Made by a program: the position numbers and the translations under genes. Positions 8,695-15,435 of a stretch of DNA of 36,334 nt are shown here, piece by piece. The notes under the pieces were generated by a model. That model was not told the DNA's origin. It did no database searches and was given only the letters and a program-made list of their open reading frames with translations. This DNA is from Rickettsiales bacterium (lineage in GTDB: Bacteria > Pseudomonadota > Alphaproteobacteria > Rickettsiales > UBA3002). The stretch's first letter is position 1. Each line of letters opens with the position of its first letter. The stretch covers positions 1-36,334 of the forward strand of contig JALEGK010000032.1 of NCBI GenBank assembly GCA_022763105.1, in the 5' to 3' direction.

Positions 8695-9786
8695 ATGGAG
8701 AGTGAAGCAGTCTGGGCAATGGGGCTCATGAGCGGTACGTCGCTGGACGGGGTAGATGCCGCACTGATCAGGACCGATGGTGAAAAAGTCTATGAGCTTG
8801 GGCCAAGTCTGGTATTGCCTTATTCTGATGATTTCCAAGATATATTGGGGCGTACAGTACGCCATTCTGCCGATATGGCGAAGGTTTCACTCGATCTGAC
8901 GGTGATTCATGCCGAAGCGGTGATGAAGCTGATTCAGGATTCCGGCATTAAGGCAAAAGAGATTAAGATCGTTGGCTTTCACGGTCAAACGGTGGAACAC
9001 CGCCCGAATCACGGCATTACGTGGCAAATTGGAAACCCGGCATTGCTTGCGAGTATGACGGGCATTGATGTGGTTGCCGATTTCAGAAGTATGGATGTGG
9101 CGCAAGGCGGGCAAGGGGCGCCGCTGGTGCCGCTTTATCATTCCGCACTCTTCAAGAAACAGCCGAAACCTTTGGCAGTAGTGAATATCGGCGGGATTTC
9201 GAACGTTACGTGGCTGGATAAAGACGGGGTGAAGAACTGGATTCAGGCGTTTGATACTGGCCCTGGTAACGCCATGATCAATGATTTGATGATGCAGCGC
9301 AAAGGCTTGGCCTTTGATAAAGATGGTGAGCTTGGTTTGAAAGGTGAACCCGATCAGACTGCGCTTGATGGGTATTTTTACGATACCTTCTTTGACATGC
9401 CACCACCGAAGACGCTTGATCGCTTTGATTTTGGGATTGAGGCGGTGTTGCACTTAGATGTGGAAGACGCCGTGGCGACGCTGGTGCATTTTACGGTGGG
9501 GGCGATTGCCAAGGCGCAGGACTTCTTTTACCGCACGCCGCAAAAATGGCTGGTGTGTGGCGGTGGTCGCCATAACAAGGCGATTATGAAGCTGATGCAA
9601 GAAAAGCTGGGCGATGTTCAGCCGGTAGAAGCGCTGAATATTGATGGCGATGCCATTGAAGCCCAAGCGATTGGCTATTTAGCCGTTCGCTCGATTAAGG
9701 GCTTGCCGCTTACTCTTCCTCAGACGACGGGTGCTCGTCAACCGGTGTCTGGCGGCGCTTTTTATCAGGCCGCACCTTTGGCCTAG
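8695..9786 (+). CDS. anmK: 1,6-anhydro-N-acetylmuramic acid kinase
   Basis: AnmK cleaves and phosphorylates anhydro-MurNAc released by lytic transglycosylases, returning cell-wall sugar to GlcNAc metabolism. The 363-residue protein carries the full set of family motifs: MSGTSLDGVD at 12-21, GFHGQT at 94-99, GGQGAPLVP at 138-146, NIGGISN at 164-170, and DTGPGN at 187-192 with the catalytic aspartate. The ATG has an AAGG-containing ribosome site just upstream. Its last 77 bases overlap, on the opposite strand, the 3' end of the next gene. The C-terminal TTGARQPVSGG segment still looks like the normal family end, so the overlap is not caused by a run-on of this gene. Confidence 0.97.
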   Translation: MESEAVWAMGLMSGTSLDGVDAALIRTDGEKVYELGPSLVLPYSDDFQDILGRTVRHSADMAKVSLDLTVIHAEAVMKLIQDSGIKAKEIKIVGFHGQTVEHRPNHGITWQIGNPALLASMTGIDVVADFRSMDVAQGGQGAPLVPLYHSALFKKQPKPLAVVNIGGISNVTWLDKDGVKNWIQAFDTGPGNAMINDLMMQRKGLAFDKDGELGLKGEPDQTALDGYFYDTFFDMPPPKTLDRFDFGIEAVLHLDVEDAVATLVHFTVGAIAKAQDFFYRTPQKWLVCGGGRHNKAIMKLMQEKLGDVQPVEALNIDGDAIEAQAIGYLAVRSIKGLPLTLPQTTGARQPVSGGAFYQAAPLA

Positions 9787-10432
9787 CATTGAACTCGTTG
9801 AGTTTGTCGCCGATATAGCCGTCGACCATACCCATGAGGTCTTCTAGGGAATTACGGAAATAGTGATCCGCGCCGTCAATGACACGGTAGTCAATCGTCA
9901 GGCCTTTTTGTGCCTGAAGTTTGCCTACTAGCTGCGATACAGCCGCTTCTTGAACGATCTCGTCGCTGTCACCCTGAACGATCATGCCGTGTGCTGGGCA
10001 AGGCGATAGGAAGCCGAAATCGTACATATTTGCAGGAGGTGAAATACCAATGAAGCCTTCTAGCTCTGGGCGGCGCATAAGGAGCTGAAGCGCAATCCAC
10101 GCACCGAATGAGAATCCGGCGATCCAGCAATGCGATGCGCCTTCATTTTGCTGTTGAATCCAGTCGAGTGACGATGCTGCATCGGTTAGCTCGCCAATAC
10201 CGTCGTCGAATTGGCCTAGTGAGCGGCCAACGCCACGGAAATTGAAGCGCAGTACAGAGAAACCAGCATTCGCAAAGCTCTGATACAGGCGATAAACAAT
10301 CTTATTGTTCATCGTGCCGCCATAGAGTGGATGCGGGTGTAGAATAATCGCGGCAGGCGCGTTTTTGTCTTCGTTATGGTGGTAGCGCCCCTCTAGGCGA
10401 CCCTCTGGGCCGGTATAGATGACTTCAGGCAT
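9710..10432 (-). CDS. Alpha/beta hydrolase of the COG2945 type
   Basis: A 240-residue cytoplasmic serine hydrolase with no signal peptide. It has the diagnostic HPHPLYGGTMNNKIV segment (32-46), the nucleophile elbow GFSFGA with S108, a probable acid in QGDSDEIV (D155 or D157) and H190 in GADHYF. Substrate is unknown for the family. I chose the ATG at 10430-10432 because the family fold begins there (MPEVIYTGPEGRLEG); the 29 codons further upstream add nothing recognisable and cover the likely promoter of cysE. The last residues are a charged tail (KKRRQTPVDEHPSSEEE) that lies antisense to anmK. A hydrolase of this kind next to an Rrf2/desulfurase cluster is, from memory, a recurrent alphaproteobacterial arrangement, hinting at a link to Fe-S genes. 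Confidence 0.85.
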   Translation of the reverse strand: MPEVIYTGPEGRLEGRYHHNEDKNAPAAIILHPHPLYGGTMNNKIVYRLYQSFANAGFSVLRFNFRGVGRSLGQFDDGIGELTDAASSLDWIQQQNEGASHCWIAGFSFGAWIALQLLMRRPELEGFIGISPPANMYDFGFLSPCPAHGMIVQGDSDEIVQEAAVSQLVGKLQAQKGLTIDYRVIDGADHYFRNSLEDLMGMVDGYIGDKLNEFNARPKVRPDKKRRQTPVDEHPSSEEE

Positions 10433-10454
10433 ACAATCTCTTTTCTCTAAATTG

Positions 10455-10483
10455 TTGACCAGCTTAGACTGGCTATCTATGAT
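10455..10483 (+). promoter_or_regulatory. Strong sigma70-type promoter for the cysE-isc unit with a candidate IscR-like operator
   Basis: TTGACC at 10455-10460 and TATGAT at 10478-10483 are separated by exactly 17 bases, a near-ideal -35/-10 pair about 70 bases before cysE. Between the boxes lies an inverted repeat, CCAG at 10459-10462 and CTGG at 10469-10472. The left flank ATTGTTGAC matches eight of nine positions of the E. coli type-1 IscR half-site ATASYYGAC as I recall it, and GGCTAT on the right matches the outer part of the other half. The promoter is well supported by pattern; the regulator is inferred from iscR being second in the unit. Confidence 0.6.
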
Positions 10484-10556
10484 TTCGCGCCTATTGTAAA
10501 CAGGAGTTGGGTGTTGCATTGCAAGTATAATTCGACATTAGCAAACAGTTTTTTAT

Positions 10557-11276
10557 ATGTTTAAGCGGTTAACCGACGATATTGACTCATTTTTTTCCCG
10601 TGATCCGGCAGCGAGAACACGGCTGGAGGTCGTGCTGTGCTATGCAGGGCTGCATGCGGTGCTATTTTATCGCCTGTCACACTGGCTTTGGGGCAAAGAG
10701 CTTAAGCTTTTAGGGCGTTTTACCTCGCATTTGGGCAGAATGCTTACTGGGATTGAGATTCATCCGGCAGCAACGATTGGTGATCATCTCTTTATTGATC
10801 ACGGTATGGGTGTGGTGATTGGTGAGACGGCAAGTATTGGCGATAACGTGACGATTTATCATGATGTGACGCTGGGTGGTACGTCGATGGAGCGCGAGGT
10901 GCGCCACCCACAAATTGGTGATGATGTGATTATTGGTGCCGGTGCGCAATTGCTTGGCCCGATTGAGGTGGGCGATGGTGCGCGCATAGGGTCAAACGCG
11001 GTTGTGGTGCGTGATGTGCCAGAAGGTGCGACCATGGTGGGTATTCCTGCGCGACGTGTTGATGTGGATGCGGATTCACACGCGAAGGATGAAGTGACCT
11101 TTGCGGCGTATGGTACACCAACCGATATTTCGAATGATCCGGTCTATAAGCGTTTTGATGGTGTGAATGAGCAAATTGCCGAGCTGGTGCGACGTATTGA
11201 TGATCTTGAGGCAGGCAAGAAAGATAGTGATTCTGATGCGAAGGCGACAGCCAGTAACTGGGAGAGCCGCGCATGA
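10557..11276 (+). CDS. cysE: Serine O-acetyltransferase
   Basis: CysE transfers acetyl from acetyl-CoA to serine, giving O-acetylserine, the committed precursor of cysteine. The 239-residue protein has a short N-terminal helical part, then left-handed beta-helix hexapeptide repeats. Key sequences are [18 protein letters not shown] with the catalytic D81-H82 pair, [35 protein letters not shown] and VGIPAR. It is shorter than E. coli CysE (273) at the N-terminus, as in many alphaproteobacterial and Gram-positive forms. The ATG lacks a clear Shine-Dalgarno. Its TGA overlaps the iscR ATG (ATGA at 11273-11276), which implies translational coupling. Being first in an Fe-S assembly unit suggests cysteine supply is matched to sulfur demand. 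Confidence 0.95.
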   Translation: MFKRLTDDIDSFFSRDPAARTRLEVVLCYAGLHAVLFYRLSHWLWGKELKLLGRFTSHLGRMLTGIEIHPAATIGDHLFIDHGMGVVIGETASIGDNVTIYHDVTLGGTSMEREVRHPQIGDDVIIGAGAQLLGPIEVGDGARIGSNAVVVRDVPEGATMVGIPARRVDVDADSHAKDEVTFAAYGTPTDISNDPVYKRFDGVNEQIAELVRRIDDLEAGKKDSDSDAKATASNWESRA

Positions 11277-11734
11277 TTTTAAGCACCAAAGGACGCTATG
11301 CGGTGATGGCGATGGTCGAGCTTGCGCTTTCAGATGGCAAACCAATGTCGCTTGCGAATATTGCTGAAAAGCAAGATATGCCGTTGGCTTACCTCGAGCA
11401 GATTTTTGCTAAGCTCAAAAAAGCTGGCTTGGTGATTTCATCTCGTGGTCCGGGTGGTGGCTATCGTTTAGCTGATGAGCCTGCGCGCATTTACATCAGT
11501 AAGGTGGTGTTCGCAGCGGAAGAGTCGATTGAGATGACACGTTGCGCTAAAGCGCAGACCGGATGTGTGAAGCAGGGCACGCGCTGCTTAACCCATGATT
11601 TGTGGGAAGGGCTGACCCAGCAGATTGAAGTCTATTTAGCGGCGATATCGTTAGAAGATATTTGCGAAGGCCGCGTGAAAGGCAAAGTGCCAAACAAAGT
11701 GGCGGCTGAATTGCAGTCGCATATTTCTGCATGA
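11273..11734 (+). CDS. iscR: Rrf2-family Fe-S-sensing regulator IscR
   Basis: A 153-residue winged-helix regulator that by family knowledge binds a [2Fe-2S] cluster and represses the isc genes when clusters are plentiful. The N-terminal DNA-binding part has [17 protein letters not shown] and the wing [12 protein letters not shown]. The cluster-binding loop carries C91, C98, C105 and H108 (LTHDLW). E. coli uses C92, C98, C104 and H107, so the ligand set is intact but each of the first two spacers is one residue longer. It is overlapped by four bases on both sides with cysE and the first desulfurase. Autoregulation through the sites before cysE and iscS is likely but inferred. Confidence 0.93.
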   Translation: MILSTKGRYAVMAMVELALSDGKPMSLANIAEKQDMPLAYLEQIFAKLKKAGLVISSRGPGGGYRLADEPARIYISKVVFAAEESIEMTRCAKAQTGCVKQGTRCLTHDLWEGLTQQIEVYLAAISLEDICEGRVKGKVPNKVAAELQSHISA

Positions 11735-12846
11735 TTTATTTAGATTACAACGCAACCGCACCCGTCTTTGAACAGGTTCGCACGGTTATGGATGAATGGT
11801 TGGGCGTGCCTGCCAATCCGTCATCGGTACATGCGGCGGGCCGAAAGGCTAAGAGTGCCATTGAAGGGGCGCGTGAAAGCATTGCGGGATTGCTGAGTGT
11901 TTGGGCGAATGAGATTTTGTTCACCGGTTCTGGTACCGAATCTAATAACATGGTGCTACGTGCTTTTTCAGACCGCCCAATTCTGGTTGGCTCTACCGAG
12001 CATGCGTCAGTGCTCAAAACCGCAGAGCGGTTGGGGGGTGACACGCTTGCAGTAGATACAAACGGCATCATCGATTTAGAGCAGTTAGAGAAAAAGCTAC
12101 AGGCGCTTGGTCGCCCAGCGCTTGTGTCCGTTATGTTAGTGAATAACGAGACGGGTGTGATTCAGCCAATGGCTGAGATTTCGAAAATCGCCAAGCAATA
12201 TGACGCGCTAGTGCATTGCGATGCGGTGCAGGCATTTGGCAAAATACCCGTCGATTTTGGATTGCTTGGTGTCGATGCGATGACGCTTTGCGGTCATAAA
12301 TGCGGTGGTCCGGTTGGTGTGGGCTTGCTGGTGCTTCGCAATGATTTACCGATTAAACCGATGCTATTTGGTGGCGGGCAAGAGTTGAACCGCCGTGCAG
12401 GCACGGAAAACGTCGCAGCCATTATGGGATTGGCCAAAGCGATGGAGATTTCTGCCAAGCGTGATTGGCTAGACGATGTATCGGGCTGGTTGCTTGAAAT
12501 GGAGCAGCATATTCTGAAGGAAGTGCCTGAGGCGGTTATTTTGGGTCAGGCGGTTGATCGAGTAGGGAATACCAGCTGTATTGCCATGCCGAACGTGAAT
12601 AGCGAGACACAGCTGATGCATTTTGATTTATCTCAGATCTGTGTGAGTGCCGGTTCGGCTTGCTCATCGGGCCGTATTGAGGCGTCACATGTGTTAAAAG
12701 CGATGCAGATTGATGAGAATGTGGCATCTGGGGCGATCCGTATCAGTGCGGGATGGAATACCAAACAAGATGAAATTCTTTCCTTTACAAGTGCTTGGAC
12801 TGAGCTGTATAAACGCCGCGCACAGAAGACTGCTAAGAGCGGTTGA
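11731..12846 (+). CDS. Cysteine desulfurase, first copy (NifS/IscS-like, class V aminotransferase fold)
   Basis: A 371-residue PLP enzyme that removes sulfur from cysteine as a persulfide and yields alanine. The active-site set is complete: H91 stacking on PLP, D164 and Q167, the PLP lysine K190 in GHKCGG, and the catalytic C311 in SAGSACSSGR. It is clearly different from the second copy: shorter, no IscU-docking C-terminus of the [12 protein letters not shown] kind, and a divergent N-terminus ([11 protein letters not shown]). Its start overlaps the iscR stop by four bases. Position and type resemble the desulfurase found between Rrf2 and sufB in alphaproteobacterial suf operons, and the nifS-like gene before iscS in Rickettsia, as I recall both. 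Whether it serves Fe-S assembly, tRNA thiolation or another acceptor is open. Confidence 0.92.
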   Translation: MIYLDYNATAPVFEQVRTVMDEWLGVPANPSSVHAAGRKAKSAIEGARESIAGLLSVWANEILFTGSGTESNNMVLRAFSDRPILVGSTEHASVLKTAERLGGDTLAVDTNGIIDLEQLEKKLQALGRPALVSVMLVNNETGVIQPMAEISKIAKQYDALVHCDAVQAFGKIPVDFGLLGVDAMTLCGHKCGGPVGVGLLVLRNDLPIKPMLFGGGQELNRRAGTENVAAIMGLAKAMEISAKRDWLDDVSGWLLEMEQHILKEVPEAVILGQAVDRVGNTSCIAMPNVNSETQLMHFDLSQICVSAGSACSSGRIEASHVLKAMQIDENVASGAIRISAGWNTKQDEILSFTSAWTELYKRRAQKTAKSG

Positions 12847-12873
12847 CAAAGACCGACCTAATCACTAGGTTAT
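12843..12873 (+). promoter_or_regulatory. Candidate internal promoter and palindromic operator before iscS
   Basis: The 68-base gap between the two desulfurase genes holds TTGACA at 12843-12848 and, 17 bases later, TAGGTT at 12866-12871, a weak -10. The inverted repeat ACCTA (12856-12860) and TAGGT (12866-12870), spaced by five bases, sits over the -10. Aligned to the E. coli type-1 IscR consensus I recall, 12849-12873 matches 17 of 25 positions. Like the site before cysE it starts with GACC and ends with GG, a pyrimidine and TAT. This could give separate IscR-controlled expression of iscS onwards. Confidence 0.4.
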
Positions 12874-12914
12874 TGGTAATGGTTTGTTAAAAATCAAATA
12901 GACACAGGTTAAAT

Positions 12915-14156
12915 ATGTCCGAGAATCAATCGGCTAATGGTGCTTTGAAGCGCCCTATATTTCTAGATTATCAGTCGACAACGCCGACCGATCCGCGCGT
13001 GGTAGAGAAAATGCTGCCTTGGTTTACCGAAAAATTCGGCAATCCTCATTCGCGCAGCCATGCTTACGGTTGGGAAGCCGAAGAGGCAACCGAGATTGCG
13101 CGTGAGCAAGTGGCGGGCCTTATTGGTGCATCGAGTAAAGAGATTGTGTTCACCTCTGGTGCGACCGAATCAAATAATATTGCGCTGAAAGGTGTGGGGC
13201 GTTTTTACAAAGACAAAAAGAACCACATCATCACGGTGAAGACCGAGCATAAATGCGTGCTCGATTCTGCGCGTCACCTAGAGCAGGAAGGGTTTGACGT
13301 GACATATCTGGGCGTTCAGGAAAATGGCCTGATTGATCTGGATGAGTTGAAGGCAGCGATTACCGATCAGACAGTGCTAGTCTCTGTCATGGCGATCAAT
13401 AATGAAATCGGCGTGATTCAGCCGTTAAAAGAAATCGGTGCGATTTGTCGTGAGCGTAATGTGTTCTTCCATACCGATGCGGCACAAGCTTTTGGTAAGA
13501 TTCCTCTGAATGTAGAGGAAATGAATATCGATCTGATGTCGATTTCTGGTCATAAGATTTACGGCCCTAAGGGCATTGGTGCGCTGTATGTGCGTCGTCG
13601 CCCACGCGTGCGTTTGGTTCCTATTACCACGGGTGGTGGTCAAGAGCGTGGCATGCGTTCGGGCACACTTCCGACCCCGCTTGTTGTAGGCTTAGGTGAA
13701 GCTGCGCGTTTGGCTGCTGAAGAGATGAGTGCAGAAGCGGATCGTATTCGTTATTTGGGTGATAAGTTCCTTAAAACGATTCTGGATGAGACACCGGATA
13801 TTTACCTCAATGGTGATCGCGAGCAGCGCTGGCCAGGATGCATTAATTTGAGCTTTGCGTATATCGAAGGCGAATCGATGATTATGTCGATTAAAGACTT
13901 AGCCGTTTCATCTGGTTCGGCCTGTACGTCTGCATCGCTTGAGCCTTCTTATGTATTGCGCTCGATTGGTGTGGGTGAAGATTTGGCGCATACCTCGATT
14001 CGTTTTGGGTTTGGTCGTTTTACGACTGAAGCGGAAGTCGATGAGGCGATTCGCATTGTAAAAGGAAGCATTGACCGTCTGCGTGAAATGTCTCCGCTTT
14101 GGGAGATGGCGCAGGAAGGTATTGATATTAATTCGATTGAGTGGGCAGGCCACTAA
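12915..14156 (+). CDS. iscS: Cysteine desulfurase IscS
   Basis: The housekeeping sulfur donor for Fe-S clusters and thiolated tRNAs. The 413-residue protein has H112, D188, Q191, PLP lysine K214 in [10 protein letters not shown], and the catalytic C337 in [18 protein letters not shown]. The C-terminus [12 protein letters not shown] matches the IscU-docking tail of E. coli IscS. The sequence [20 protein letters not shown] starts about ten residues before the usual IscS start; the ATG is preceded by CAGG. It opens the second half of the unit and is followed 12 bases later by iscU in the classical order iscS-iscU-iscA-hscB-hscA-fdx. Confidence 0.97.
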   Translation: MSENQSANGALKRPIFLDYQSTTPTDPRVVEKMLPWFTEKFGNPHSRSHAYGWEAEEATEIAREQVAGLIGASSKEIVFTSGATESNNIALKGVGRFYKDKKNHIITVKTEHKCVLDSARHLEQEGFDVTYLGVQENGLIDLDELKAAITDQTVLVSVMAINNEIGVIQPLKEIGAICRERNVFFHTDAAQAFGKIPLNVEEMNIDLMSISGHKIYGPKGIGALYVRRRPRVRLVPITTGGGQERGMRSGTLPTPLVVGLGEAARLAAEEMSAEADRIRYLGDKFLKTILDETPDIYLNGDREQRWPGCINLSFAYIEGESMIMSIKDLAVSSGSACTSASLEPSYVLRSIGVGEDLAHTSIRFGFGRFTTEAEVDEAIRIVKGSIDRLREMSPLWEMAQEGIDINSIEWAGH

Positions 14157-14168
14157 AGGGGACTAGCT

Positions 14169-14573
14169 ATGGCATATTCTGATAAGGTTGTAGATCATTA
14201 TGAGAACCCGCGTAATGTCGGTTCGTTTGAGAAAAGCGAAGAGGGCATTGGTACGGGTTTAGTTGGCGCGCCAGCATGTGGCGATGTGATGAAGCTGCAA
14301 ATTAAAGTCAATGGCGAGGGCGTCATTGAAGATGCGAAATTTAAGACCTTTGGTTGCGGTTCGGCGATTGCGTCTAGCTCACTAATTACCGAGTGGGTGA
14401 AAGGCAAATCGGTTGATGAAGCCATGACGATTAAGAACACGGAAATTGCTGAAGAGTTGGCGTTGCCACCAGTGAAGATTCACTGCTCTGTATTAGCAGA
14501 AGATGCGATTAAAGCAGCAGTTGCGGATTACCGTGATAAATCTGGTAAGCCTGCGGAGGCAAAAGCGAGTTAA
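14169..14573 (+). CDS. iscU: Fe-S cluster assembly scaffold IscU
   Basis: The scaffold on which [2Fe-2S] clusters are built from IscS sulfur. All functional residues are present: C37 with the stabilising D39 (ACGDVM), C63 (FGCGSA), H105 and C106, and the HscA-recognition motif LPPVK at 99-103. At 134 residues it is a little longer than E. coli IscU (128) because of a lysine/alanine-rich tail. A strong ribosome site, AAAGGGGA, lies six bases before the ATG. The gene is followed two bases after its stop by iscA. Confidence 0.98.
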   Translation: MAYSDKVVDHYENPRNVGSFEKSEEGIGTGLVGAPACGDVMKLQIKVNGEGVIEDAKFKTFGCGSAIASSSLITEWVKGKSVDEAMTIKNTEIAEELALPPVKIHCSVLAEDAIKAAVADYRDKSGKPAEAKAS

Positions 14574-14575
14574 GC

Positions 14576-14911
14576 ATGCCTGCTGCCCCGATTACGATTA
14601 CTGACGCAGCGGCTGAGCGCATCAAGGCGCTTATGGCAGAGCGCGGTAAACCGTCTGAAGGGATTCGTGTGGGGGTACGCTCGCGCGGCTGTTCTGGCCT
14701 GTCTTACACCATTGAGTATGCAGACGAAGTAAACCAGTATGATGAGGTGGTGGAAGAGAAAGGCGTACGCGTCATGATCGACCCGAAAGCCATCATGTTC
14801 TTGCTCGGTACTGAGATGGATTTTGTCGAAGAGAAATTAAAAAGCGGTTTTACCTTTATCAATCCGAATGAAAAAGGACGCTGCGGCTGTGGAGAGAGTT
14901 TCCACGTTTAG
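14576..14911 (+). CDS. iscA: A-type Fe-S carrier IscA
   Basis: An A-type carrier that receives iron or clusters and passes them to [4Fe-4S] proteins. The 111-residue sequence has the three invariant cysteines C39 (RGCSGLSY) and C103, C105 (GRCGCGESF). Spacing and length match the IscA/ErpA/HesB family. Context between iscU and hscB favours IscA over ErpA. The ATG follows the iscU stop by two bases, so it is probably coupled. Confidence 0.95.
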   Translation: MPAAPITITDAAAERIKALMAERGKPSEGIRVGVRSRGCSGLSYTIEYADEVNQYDEVVEEKGVRVMIDPKAIMFLLGTEMDFVEEKLKSGFTFINPNEKGRCGCGESFHV

Positions 14912-14916
14912 GTCGC

Positions 14917-15435
14917 ATGCAAAATTACTTCACATTGCTGAATCAGGAAGAAAGCTTCGATGTAAATGAAGCGGAGATTCATCGCGCCTATGTTGCGCTT
15001 CAGCAGGATGTTCATCCGGACCGTCTGATTGGCAAATCCAATAAAGAACGCAACGAGGCTGTGCAGAAATGCATGGATGGTAATGATGCCTATGAGGTAT
15101 TGAAATCGCCGCTGCGTCGTGCGCAGCATTTATTGGCGCTGAAAGGTTTGCAAGTAAATGTCGATAGTCGCGATGCGGTGCAGCCATCTCAAGATTTGCT
15201 GATGGAAATGATGGAGCTGCGCGAGCAATTAGCCGATGCAGATTCGGAAGCGGGGATTGCGCAAGCGAGTATGGATATTAAATCGGCATTGAAAGATACC
15301 AATGCTGCACTCGCTGATGCGTTTGCCAATGAGAAATATGAACAGGCCGCGCAACTGACCATACGATTGCAATATCTGGGCAAGTCGTTAGAAGAGGCGA
15401 TGGCGAGACATTATCAAATGAAAGCGACGTCATGA
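14917..15435 (+). CDS. hscB: J-domain co-chaperone HscB
   Basis: HscB delivers IscU to HscA and stimulates its ATPase. The 172-residue protein matches the 171-residue E. coli length. The J-domain occupies the first 75 residues, starting NYFTLL and carrying the HPD tripeptide at 33-35. The C-terminal helical part contains LLMEMMELREQL, the conserved stretch involved in IscU contact. The start lies five bases after the iscA stop. Its stop overlaps the hscA ATG (ATGA at 15432-15435). Confidence 0.95.
   Translation: MQNYFTLLNQEESFDVNEAEIHRAYVALQQDVHPDRLIGKSNKERNEAVQKCMDGNDAYEVLKSPLRRAQHLLALKGLQVNVDSRDAVQPSQDLLMEMMELREQLADADSEAGIAQASMDIKSALKDTNAALADAFANEKYEQAAQLTIRLQYLGKSLEEAMARHYQMKATS

Noticed and set aside
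8887..9666. Two antisense reading frames inside anmK (188 and 70 codons)
   Set aside because: They have no recognisable motifs, are rich in His/Arg as expected for shadows of a GC-leaning gene, and anmK is clearly intact.
10433..10519. Upstream extension of the COG2945 hydrolase by 29 codons
   Set aside because: The family fold begins at MPEVIYTGPEG and the extension covers the near-consensus cysE promoter.
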